Below are positions 1 through 7,586 of a stretch of 11,598 nucleotides of DNA, piece after piece. The stretch is from Trebouxia sp. TZW2008 (taxonomy: Eukaryota > Chlorophyta > Trebouxiophyceae > Trebouxiales > Trebouxiaceae), in the NCBI GenBank assembly GCA_002118135.1, contig BDIU01000562.1, forward strand, positions 1 through 11,598, given 5' to 3'. The position numbers were made by a program, and so were the translations under genes. Under the pieces are notes generated by a model. That model saw only the letters and a program-made list of their open reading frames with translations, ran no database searches and was not told the DNA's origin. Numbering within the stretch: the first letter of the stretch is position 1; each line of letters starts with the position of its first letter.

Positions 1-80
1 AACTGGGTTTGTGCAGTCACGGTATTGTGACACTAATGCTGAAGTAATGATGTCTGAATGCAGACTGCTGCAGTTCCATG

Positions 81-507
81 TTAAAAAACAACTGGCTTGA
101 GCTGTCCAGAACCACAGTAAAACCAACCATCTTTCAGCAGACAGAGAAGGCTCTCAGATATGCACAACAGCAGCACCAAAGTGCATGATGCAGCAGGCAA
201 CAGCAGGCCTCTGTACATCAGCTGCGCCATACACCGTTTTCCGTCTGTTCAGCTGAAGCTTATGGGATGCAAAAGGCAGCTGGGACAGTCAGGCACAGAC
301 AGAGTCAAGGCCATCACTGCCTTCTCAAGGCATGCACACTTGTTTGGGCAGATTGCATCACATGGCAGAGAATCACAGACATGCAGAGAGTAAAACGCTT
401 GCAAAAAGGAATGAGTCTGCACAGAATACGATCAACTCACCGTATGGTGTCCACAGGCCACCCGCATCTGCGCCTTGAGCTTGGTGCTGCTCTCCTGTGT
501 GGCAGTC
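81..507 (-). CDS. Tentative last two exons of an unrecognised minus-strand gene
   Basis: Two minus-strand segments join in phase. The first (507-441) follows a CTGCTGCAG acceptor and ends at a GTGAGT donor. It reads as a short hydrophilic stretch containing TKLKAQMRVACGHH. The second (221-81) follows a GCGCAG acceptor and gives 46 residues ending in TAA. It is rich in Leu and could form one membrane-spanning helix (PAASCTLVLLLCISESLLCL). The joining intron would be 219 bp. I recognise no family and found no convincing upstream exon on this strand. The opposite strand is also open through part of the first segment, so the coding strand is not certain. Treat this as a weak candidate. The rest of 1-760 shows no other gene I can support. 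Confidence 0.22.
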
Positions 508-764
508 CTGCAGCAGCATGCAACTTTGACGGGACTTTCAGTCAAAAATTGACCCATTTCACAAAAGCACAGAAAACACATATTTCCAAATCTGACCCGT
601 TTGACCAAGGTGAACAGTCTGACTCAGCTTGATCAAACCACACATCCTGACTAGATTTGACAAAAGGAATGATGGTCATGAATACTTCAGGGCAGGATAA
701 AAGATCTGAGCCCTGTTGCCACAGCAAGCTTGTTTGCAACTTGACTGAAGGGAAATTTGAGTAA

Positions 765-1697
765 GACCTCCAGACTGATGGTCTGGAGGGGTTGTATGGT
801 CAGCTGACCGACCATGCGGTGCCAGGAGCTTTGCAAAATATCTTGGTGGCCCGCACCAACGCCACCGACAGATTGTTGTCAGCAGCAGGCGCACTGGTGG
901 AGCAGGCTTCTTCTGACCAGCCTCTGGCCATCACTGCAGGCCCTAGTGCAGGTCCTACACACCCAGCTGCCCCAGCCCCAGGCAGCATGTTGACCAGGAT
1001 CACTGTGCTGGATGTAGGTCGAGAGTTGCGCCTGCCTGCTGCCCAGCTTGAGCAAAGCGCTCTTGGCAAGGTGGGCATCAAAGCAAGAGAGCTATGGCTG
1101 TTGAGTGGCAGGGGTGTTCTGGTGACGAACGAGGCAGGCGAGTGGGACAAGATCACTTACACCAACACTGGCAGCAGGCATGTAAGTGGATCCATCAAGT
1201 GGACCTCTTCCAAAGAGCCCTGGGCGCCAGAGTGGACCTCAGAGGTGCTCAACAGCCACCGCATCAAGTACTCCTGTGCCTTTGCAGGGGCACATGAGCT
1301 GGGGCTGAGCAAGGCCCACAACGTCTGGACTTCCCCCGCCAGCTGTGGCAAGGACCTCCTGGTTCAGGCTTTCAGGGAGACTAGGGTCAGATCCACAGAG
1401 GACGATGGTCTGTATGCTGTAAAAAAATGGTTGCGCCACCCAACAGCATAGAATGCTGGTGTCTATCGAATCATGGCTGAAGAGAACAAGCCGTTGGCCA
1501 ACCCCCTGAGAACAGAGCAAGACATGCAAAACCTCTTGGACCATCTACATGATCTGATAGCATCTCGTGCTTACCATGGCATTGATTGGTACAAGCCAAA
1601 TACTGATTTTGGTTTCGAAACTGAACATGCTGATGCTGACCATGTCTGGGAGCTTTTTACAAAAGATGTTGTCAGCTACCTGACGGGCAAGTCTTAG
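765..1697 (+). CDS. Uncharacterised-domain protein (domain copy 1), 3' exon with one in-frame TAG
   Basis: The frame is open from just after a TAA at 762-764 to a TAG at 1449-1451, then open again in the same frame to a TAG at 1695-1697. No ATG fits the 5' end, so this is probably a downstream exon whose start is unresolved; a splice acceptor near 761-803 is possible. The N-terminal part is Ala/Pro rich. From about 996 a globular-looking domain follows, with RITVLDVG, LRLPAA, GKVG and ARELW, then RIKYS, VWTSPA and AFRETRVRS. All these blocks reappear in copy 2 (7197-7586), so the domain is real coding sequence, but I know no family for it. After the inner TAG the frame still reads like protein, with an internal ATG at 1473 and acidic, aromatic-rich sequence (HGIDWYKPNTDFGF). 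A hairpin around the final stop and TGTAA 12 bases later suggest the true 3' end. The inner TAG could be a nonsense mutation, sequencing error, readthrough site, or part of an unseen intron. Confidence 0.6.
767..789. repeat. Perfect inverted repeat, 9-base arms
   Basis: CCTCCAGAC (767-775) and GTCTGGAGG (781-789) pair perfectly around the 5-base loop TGATG. The hairpin lies at the very start of the open frame of domain copy 1 and would encode LQTDGLEG if translated. It may be structural in the RNA or chance. Confidence 0.5.
1473..1697 (+). CDS. Possible separate 74-residue ORF downstream of the inner TAG
   Basis: Starting at ATG 1473 the frame codes for 74 residues, hydrophilic and mildly acidic, with QDMQNLLDHLHDLIASR and HVWELFTKDVVSYL as likely amphipathic helices. 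It lies in the same frame as the preceding long ORF, separated only by one TAG and seven sense codons. That arrangement fits the C-terminal end of copy 1 better than an independent gene. It has no recognisable promoter of its own in the 20-base gap. It is listed separately because, if the inner TAG is a real terminator, this ORF would be a distinct or decaying unit. Confidence 0.35.
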   Translation: MAEENKPLANPLRTEQDMQNLLDHLHDLIASRAYHGIDWYKPNTDFGFETEHADADHVWELFTKDVVSYLTGKS

Positions 1698-1713
1698 CCG
1701 ACTTGCCGTGTAA
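1686..1713 (+). terminator. Hairpin spanning the stop codon followed by TGTAA poly(A) word
   Basis: GGCAAGTC (1686-1693) and GACTTGCC (1700-1707) are perfect 8-base inverted arms around a 6-base loop that contains the TAG stop. TGTAA follows at 1709-1713. TGTAA is the usual polyadenylation signal in many chlorophytes. The combination marks a plausible transcript 3' end for the plus-strand gene ending at 1697. The hairpin role itself is inferred. Confidence 0.45.
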
Positions 1714-1773
1714 AGACTTGTTACATGTCAAGCTCATCTAACAAAAGTGCATTGTTGTGGCTGTGGGTGTCAG

Positions 1774-1914
1774 AAACCCTGTTTGTAACCCTAAGATCTT
1801 TTGGGCATTTCTGGCGCCAACATTCGGTGATAGACTACAGCGATGGTAAAGTTGCGAAAAGTCGTGACTACAAGTGGCGTCAAAACCCTATCGATTTTAT
1901 TCTTTTGGCGCGAA
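1774..1914 (+). promoter_or_regulatory. Promoter-like cluster: three telo-box-like words and two E2F/DP-like sites
   Basis: Telo-box-like words occur at 1774-1780 (AAACCCT), 1787-1794 (AACCCTAA) and 1883-1890 (AAACCCTA). A palindromic TTGGCGCCA-type core lies at 1812-1820, read here as TGGCGCCAA. A near-consensus E2F/DP site, TTTTGGCGCGAA, lies at 1903-1914. In plants, telo-boxes and E2F sites together mark genes active in proliferating, S-phase cells. The cluster sits 160-300 bases upstream of the proposed start at 2073, on the correct side for that gene. The match is by eye. No transcription start or TATA box was identified. Confidence 0.5.
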
Positions 1915-2072
1915 CCGAAAAGTCGCTCAACAAAGTGTCATGCCAGACGTCACACAGCAGGTTCGCGAGTCTGTTCAGGGCATCCTGCGAACAATACAAT
2001 CACGATCTAGAGACGGCGTGCCAGAACAGGAACAACACAGCATCAGCAGGCACAGAAAAGCGGTCCAGGCTC

Positions 2073-2986
2073 ATGGAGGCTGCCGGGACGTCCACCGCGC
2101 ACGCCAATAGTCAGGTGCGTACTGTATCTGTGATTTCTCCACAACGATCGATGATCAAAATAGTCATTGGTGCAGAATTGTGAGAAGAACCCTCTCGAAT
2201 CTCTCGTCAAGGCTAGCAGCAGCACTCCTAAGGTGAGGCAAGAGACGTGTGCTCGTCAAAGCAAGAACAATGTAATAGCTTTCCCCTCTTAAGGCATGAC
2301 TTCCCGGTGCACAGGTTGCAACAAGAAGAGGTCGTCCTACAAAGCAAGAAAAAGCGCTGAGAGATGCTCAAAAAGCTGAGGCAGCAGGTCGTCGGTCACT
2401 GGTAAGTCGCACGCTATGGGATCCGTCGCTGTGGGATTTTGTGACGCTAGTTCCCAGTTTGTAAATTCACAGGAAATCGCTCAGGATATAGCTGCCGACG
2501 TGTTGAACAATCTGAAGCGGCCGGCTCCTCAGTCTGCAACCAAGGAGCCACGCACTATGAGACTCGATAAGATCGGAACGTTTCAGTTCGTGGGCAATCA
2601 GACTGTCAATTCACCAGAGCACCAGAAGCCAAAGACAAAGGAACCTGCAGATCTAGTCGCAAATGAGAGTCTTGACAAGGCCTCTGAGAGCAGAGAAGTT
2701 GCTTCGGTGAGTCCTTGTTGGCTAGAGGCCCAACAGACGGCCTTTGCCCTTTTTGGTAAAAGCAAAAAAAGGGGCAACACTTTCAAGTATATGCGTGCAG
2801 GCTCCACCTGTGCAGCAAGAAAATTCTAAAAGGAGAGCAGGCGTTGACCTGAATCCATATTATATCAAGCGAGTAGAAATTCAGAAAGAAGTGGAGAATA
2901 TTCAAAACCTCCTTGACACAAAACTTCGGGAGCAAGAGGAGATGGACGCCAAAATTAAACAGGGTCTTTGCTATCTGGAGAAGTAA
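2073..2986 (+). CDS. Basic AT-hook-like/coiled-coil protein, five exons, 201 residues
   Basis: Exons 2073-2114, 2176-2232, 2315-2401, 2473-2706 and 2801-2986 join in phase 0. The introns are 61, 82, 71 and 94 bp, with GTGCGT, GTGAGG, GTAAGT and GTGAGT donors and AG acceptors. The protein begins MEAAGTSTAHANSQ. Residues about 34-42 read VATRRGRPTKQ, an RGRP AT-hook core that would bind the minor groove of AT-rich DNA. The middle (about 63-140) is polar and probably disordered. The C-terminus (from DLNPYYIKRVEIQKEV to the end) is a heptad-like coiled coil about 45 residues long. A nuclear, chromatin-associated role with a dimerising tail is inferred; no known family is recognised. Upstream E2F and telo-box words suggest cell-cycle control. 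Start choice: the ATG at 2073 is the first after the E2F site in this frame. An alternative is ATG 1940 (MPDVTQQVRE) with a 61-bp intron, 1970-2030, joining to the same frame. The gene converges on the Sfi1-like gene with about 117 bases between stops. Confidence 0.62.
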
Positions 2987-3103
2987 ATGAGGCAGAGGTT
3001 GTAGTGGAAGTGAAGCAAAGTCTTACCTGAAGTTGGCCAAATCAAACACCACTGAAAGCTGCTGCTGATTGATGCACAGATGTCAACAATGTGACTAATG
3101 GTG

Positions 3104-6100
3104 CTATGTACAATTTTGGGCAGGATTCAAGTGCAGCAGCACGGCAAAAGCTTGTTGTATGATGTTAGCAAAAGTTGCAACTTGCTGTGAGCAAGTCAGT
3201 AGATGCAGCTTCTCTGTACACTTTTGATAAGACATCTCAAGTTGGTTTCTGATCTGCATGCAAATGTACATGGGCATTGAGCAAACATGACAGCAGTCAT
3301 TACACAATTGCATGCGTGGAAGCACTTGTGGCTAAAGCAACTGCGCGCTGCCCAAGTGTTATAGAACCATCCAAATTTCAAATATGTCAACCAGGAGCCA
3401 AACGAGTGCATGGTTACTCACCTCCACACACAGAAGATGCTTGAGAAAGACGGCAAAGTGGAACTTGCCACTGCCGCCAGTTTGGCTACAGCCTGAAGAC
3501 AAGCGTTCCGACGCTCAGCGACTCCTTGCTTCCAGGCTTGGAAGGCCTGTGCCTGAAGTCTCAACCTTTGCTGACGCTTGAAACGCTCAGCCTGCACAGC
3601 ACAATCACCAGTAAAACAGCAAGGTCAGTGTTGCCTGGAAACGGGCAACCTTGCTGCGTGAAGACTCAATGCCTGCTGATGCTTGAAGTGCTTGGTTTGC
3701 ACAGCAAAGCGACAGCTCAAAATGCATGGATAGTCCACAGCTGATGCACAAGTCAATCAGCAGAAGAGTCTGAGCTAGCAGTTTCCAATCAGTCCATGAA
3801 GAGTCAACACGAGTGAAGTCTGAGCTAATAATCATTTTGAAGGTAGAGAACATCGGCAGTGCACATGTCAGAAGCAATGCATTGGTGTCATGTAGTGAGG
3901 TTGCAAAAGATGCAAAATTTGCTGTGTGCACCGCAACAAACCCAACACAGGTTACAGTGTCTAAAAAGCATACACTCATTAGGCCACCTCAACCCATGAC
4001 GTCACCTCACAACCTTGCACAAGGGCTGCAGCAGCATGAGCTCATACCTTTGCCACCATACGCCAGCGCCGCAAGACCAGCACTAACAGCCTGTGCCTGA
4101 AGTGGGCAGGAGCCTTTTGGGTATCAAACTTGTGGCTGGTGTGCCACTGCCTCAACCAGTGGCGCTGCTGCCTCATCAGGTATTGGGCATTGAACTTTTC
4201 TGCAATGATGTGCAGCTGAGCACTCCTGGTCTGAGCCACGTTCCTGCACAAGCATCAAGCGCTGAGACCCTGTTTTGGCAAGAGACATCAGCCATGTCAG
4301 CATCAGATCATGCTGGTCATCTGACTAAATTCATGGCATTGCTGCCTTGACATGTATTGGGAGCAAATGGTGATTCAGCCTGGTGTGGCTATCAGTCTGG
4401 CCCACTGATGCCGTGCAAAAGTTAGTACACTATTCCAGACTGGGATGTGCAGGTTACTGGCACCAGATGATGCTTTGCCGAGTATGTGACTCATTTCTCA
4501 TGCATAGGAACAGTTCAAGGAAGATCTGACATGTTGACTGTTGCATGATGGAGGTGTGTCATCTGCTCAAGCCAATTGATGTATTATATACGTACTATCG
4601 GTACACTGTGTCATCCGTGATGTCAACTTAGACAAGTACAACACGGCAAACAACCCTGAGTTGCTGATGCAGGCGTTTGCTTCCATTCAAGGAAGCAATC
4701 CTTGACACAGACAAGGGGGTGCAAGACAAACTTTGCATGGACTGTCATTATGAGAGTCAATGATCAGAGAGCCAATGATCAACTGAAGTAACCTGTGATG
4801 TCATTGATGTGTGACTTACTCTGGAACAAGCACCAGACGGAAGATGATATGAGTTATGTGTGATAGCCGCTGACTTACCTCCAGGCAAGAAAGCAGTCCT
4901 TGAGAGACCCAAAAGGGCGCAGAGCAGCCTTCAGGCTAGCAACACTCCCCAACCCTTGAGCATTAGCACGCCACATGGCAAATTTTGCAGCCAAGTGCTG
5001 CTGGGCCAATCGCCGCTGGTTCTCATGCACCTGTGACACACACAAACACATCAAGTGTTGGGCGTGATGCTGCATACAATGTGCGGGACTGATGCTGCGC
5101 CATATGGCTTCCATAACTTTTACACAAAAGTGATGGCAACCCAGCAGAATGGTCAGCATGTGTTCACTCAGGCGGAATGGCAGCTTGACAACAGCTCAAC
5201 AAACACCACATTACCAAAATGCACGATTAGACTGTCGCGCCATCACATGCTGCTTTGCACAGATACACAAAGACAAATGTTTAGTAGGTTTAATGGTGCT
5301 TATAGCTGCTTGTGGACTTGATCGCGTCATTGTTGAAGCTGTGTCGCAAAGCGCCAATCATATGCGCAGAACCCTGTGCAACCAAGCAGAATCGTGTACG
5401 ATTTGAGAGCCTGATGAGCATGCATCAACAAATGCAAAAGCGCAATGGCAACAAACGCCCACGGCATAGGCTTGTCTACCTTGTGGCGGATTTCCATCTG
5501 GTACACAGCAGCGCCCCTCCAGGCAGCCATTGCTTGAGTGAGCAGTAGGTGGGCAGGACGCTGAGGGGCTCTGTTGTGCTGCTTTTTGTAGAGCATGTTG
5601 GCGGCATGCTCTTGCACCCGCCACACCTGCAGGCAAACAGTAACTACTGATGTCTTGCATCCTGAGCACTTGCTGAACAATGTGAGCACACATGGCAATG
5701 CACTTGTTCCAAGGTAGGCTCACTGCAGTGACAAAACACCTTGACGTGGTGCTGGCACAGACTGTTGCAATCAAACGTCAGACTTGTCTGCTGTCTGATT
5801 GCAGGGTGTGCAAGCAAAAGGTGCTGCTGCTGCCAGGAAATGATGTGTGAGCAACTCGAACAGTCACTTGTCACAGGAACCTTACTGTAGCTGGATTGCA
5901 CTCTGCAGACAAGCACGGTCACCATGTTTTGTTGTATTAGGTTTGGAAGAAAGTGCAAGACTGCAAAGCAAGCATCGCATGCAATGAGACGTCCAAACAG
6001 CTTTCAAGAGCACTTATCATTGAACAAAAGGGCTGATTACCTTGGCATTACTCTGCTCTGTGGCCAAAGCCATGGCCTCGGACTGCAGGATGCTGTTCTG

Positions 6101-7150
6101 CATGAGAGCAGCCAGCTGTGCCTCCAGCTCTGCTACTTGCTCTTGCAGCGCCAAAACCTGCACAAGTCAGCAAAACCATTTAAGCTTGTTCATGTAATTT
6201 GAATGTCTGTGACAGACATGATGTCAACAGTCACTTGGAGTTGGTGATCATTTTGCAGCAGACAACTCCAGTTAGAAGGTACTCCTGCAGTGTTAAGTCT
6301 CTTGGCTAGGGAATGAAACTATATTGGTATGGCCAGTGCCATTGCTGTGCATGTGAAGTAGTGTGTCATTGCTGTGCATGTGAAGTAGTGTGTCATTGCT
6401 GTGCAATGTGAAGTAGTGTGTCATTGCTGTGCAATGTGAAATAGTGTGTCATTGCTGTGCATGTGAAGTAGTGTGTCATTGCTGTACAATGTCCTACAGA
6501 AAATACAGACACAAGACGCTGTGATTGACAAACAGCCAAAATTGCAAGCACATTTGTGAGCAATTTCAGCAGTTCCAAGAAGTTGTCCAAGCTTTCACAT
6601 CTGAAACAGCATCACTCTTTTTTGCAGTAAGCAAGCCTGTCTTGACCTTTTACCAAACAATCCTGTTATACAGTCAGGCCCTCACAATTGAATGCAAGAA
6701 TGGTCAGAAACACACCTCAGGATTTTCTACAGGGATCAGCTGGGAATTGCTCTGAACAGTGGACATGGTAGTTTCGGGTGCCTGGTGTTCACCCTCCACT
6801 GCATGTTGCTCAAATGTGGCCACGTCAATCCCAGGCCTCTTGTTAGGTGCACTTTTCGTCGCCCTGGCACCTCCAGCGTGCTCCACCATGATAGGCTCAG
6901 CCTGCCTGAAGCCCCCACATTCATCCTGCCGCACCACCTTGTTCACCTCCTCTACCCTCCTGGCCAAGCCCTGATCTGTTGACTTGCCATCTTGCGTTCC
7001 CTCATCATCATCAGCCAGCATCTGACCACTGCTGGCCAACTCAGTCCCAGATACACCATCAGCAGGGCGGTGAGCTGAGATGTAGCCCTCCTTGCCTTCA
7101 CTCTGGCTGTGATTCTGATGCCCAGCCTCTCTTTTGCTCTTGCCGGTCAT
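3104..7150 (-). CDS. Sfi1-like centrin-binding-repeat protein, seven exons, 447 residues
   Basis: Minus-strand exons 7150-6716, 6157-6041, 5626-5480, 5030-4879, 4225-4048, 3591-3422 and 3248-3104 sum to 1344 nt and stay in frame through all six GT-AG introns (phases 0,0,0,2,0,2). Residues 1-145 are polar and probably disordered. Residues 146-184 form a coiled coil (LQEQVAELEAQLAALM). From 185 onward, single Trp residues recur at about 220, 253, 283, 311, 338, 363 and 399, each after a hydrophobic run: LTQAMAAWRG, AAKFAMWRA, LKDCFLAWR, LLVLVLRRWRM, AQAFQAWKQ, SSIFCVWR. Spacing of 25-36 residues and the hydrophobic-x-x-W-[RK] pattern match Sfi1 centrin-binding helices of centrosomes, basal bodies and spindle poles. 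By that analogy the protein would be a long helix coated with centrin. Exons 4 and 6 both run phase 0 to phase 2 and end in WR, so exon duplication probably built the array. The start may instead be ATG 7180, which adds a Cys-rich MLSCCCCYDR; an in-frame TGA at 7184-7186 limits it. Extra cassette exons in the long introns are possible. Confidence 0.68.
3649..3705 (-). pseudogene. Decayed copy of the start of Sfi1-like exon 6 inside intron 5
   Basis: The minus strand from 3705 reads GCTGTGCAA followed by TKHFKHQQALSLHAA. It aligns without gaps to the exon 6 acceptor and start from 3599, GCTGTGCAG followed by AERFKRQQRLRLQAQ. The acceptor AG has become AA and several codons differ by G-to-A changes. 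No Trp block survives in frame downstream. This looks like a tandem exon duplication in which the upstream copy lost its acceptor. Confidence 0.55.
4678..4739 (-). pseudogene. Decayed copy of Sfi1-like exon 4 inside intron 4
   Basis: On the minus strand this reads HAKFVLH...CVKDCFLEWK. It matches AAKFAMW and SLKDCFLAWR of exon 4 (5030-4879) but lacks about 20 residues between the two blocks. Nucleotides around the second block agree closely (TCAAGGAYTGCTTYCTTG). No acceptor or donor fits the flanking phase-2 introns, and the exon 4 donor GTAAGT is not preserved here. It is best read as a duplicated repeat exon that has lost its splice sites. Confidence 0.5.
5111..5395 (-). repeat. Duplicated segment within intron 3 of the Sfi1-like gene
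   Basis: GCAACCCAGCAGAATGGT (5136-5153) and GCAACCAAGCAGAATCGT (5378-5395) match at 16 of 18 bases, with weaker similarity continuing on the low-coordinate side of each (5111-5135 and 5354-5377). On the minus strand both read TILLGC followed a few residues later by FC. Both copies lie in the 449-bp intron 5479-5031. They may be remnants of another duplicated exon or just an intron duplication. Confidence 0.4.
6340..6492 (+). repeat. 27-28 bp minisatellite, about 5.6 copies, in intron 1 of the Sfi1-like gene
   Basis: Units begin at 6340, 6367, 6394, 6422, 6450 and 6477 (last one partial). The unit is CATTGCTGTGC(A)ATGTGAAGTAGTGTGT. Copies differ by one optional A and a single G-to-A change, so the array is young. 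It lies inside the 558-bp first intron (6715-6158) and has no spacers, which separates it from a CRISPR array. A minus-strand ORF crosses it only because the unit happens to be open. Confidence 0.92.
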
Positions 7151-7196
7151 ACGGTCATAACAGCAGCAGCAGCTGAGCATCAATCAGCAGGCTCAG

Positions 7197-7586
7197 AGGT
7201 GGACAGTACAGATGTATGCAAACAGGCTTGGGCTGCCTGCTGCAGCTTGCACTGCAAGCAAGCTGAAGGATGTAGGCGCCGCGGCAAGCAAGATCTGGTG
7301 CAGAGAGCGTTTGCTGCCAAGCATCGAAAGGCAATCAGATGGCTCACTGGTCAAAACACAGTTTCAGCCGGGCAGCAATACTGCAGAGAAGACTGCCCTT
7401 GAGCCTGAACAGGACCCACACCTGTTTGCAGAAGCGCGCATGAAGTACAGCTTAGCTTACAAAGGGGGCTATGAGGCCGCAGACAAATCAAACTTTGATG
7501 TCTGGACCTATCCAGCGCAAACAGGTGCAGAAGTGCTGAAGGAGGCGTTCGAGCGTACAACTGCTAGGTCATGCCTGAACACTTAG
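7197..7586 (+). CDS. Uncharacterised-domain protein (domain copy 2), exon or short gene
   Basis: The open frame carries the same ordered blocks as copy 1: RWTVQMYANRLGLPAA against RITVLDVGRELRLPAA, KDVG against GKVG, ASKIW against ARELW, RMKYSLAY against RIKYSCAF, VWTYPAQTG against VWTSPASCG, and LKEAFERTTARS against LVQAFRETRVRS. The first block begins at 7197, upstream of ATG 7212, so either the true start is earlier (an exon with an acceptor such as CAATCAG) or translation starts inside the domain. It stops at TAG 7584-7586, shortly after the last shared block, and lacks the C-terminal extension of copy 1. Low nucleotide identity with a kept frame argues for an old, selected duplication rather than a fresh pseudogene. 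Function unknown. Its 5' edge lies about 30-60 bases from the divergent Sfi1-like start. Confidence 0.5.
   Translation, partial: RWTVQMYANRLGLPAAACTASKLKDVGAAASKIWCRERLLPSIERQSDGSLVKTQFQPGSNTAEKTALEPEQDPHLFAEARMKYSLAYKGGYEAADKSNFDVWTYPAQTGAEVLKEAFERTTARSCLNT

Noticed and set aside
800..1156. 118-codon minus-strand ORF opposite domain copy 1
   Set aside because: Ser/Ala/Pro-rich shadow of the plus-strand coding frame. The plus frame is supported by homology with copy 2.
1449..1697. Reassignment of UAG to a sense codon, as in some ulvophyte algae
   Set aside because: TAG ends the HNH-like and Sfi1-like models and copy 2, and the sequence after the HNH-like TAG holds several more in-frame TAGs with no coding look. 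One inner TAG is not enough for a code change.
1725..2072. Long ORF from ATG 1725 as the N-terminus of the AT-hook gene
   Set aside because: Its sequence does not look like protein and it runs straight through the telo-box/E2F cluster. Only the part from about 2030 onward looks coding.
6340..6492. Regularly repeated 27-28 bp units resembling a CRISPR array
   Set aside because: The units abut directly with no spacers, and the context is a eukaryotic intron.
6759..6982. Plus-strand ORFs opposite Sfi1-like exon 1
   Set aside because: Composition is Pro/Ser/Cys-rich antisense. The minus frame has a start, a GTGTGT donor and phase agreement with the next exon.
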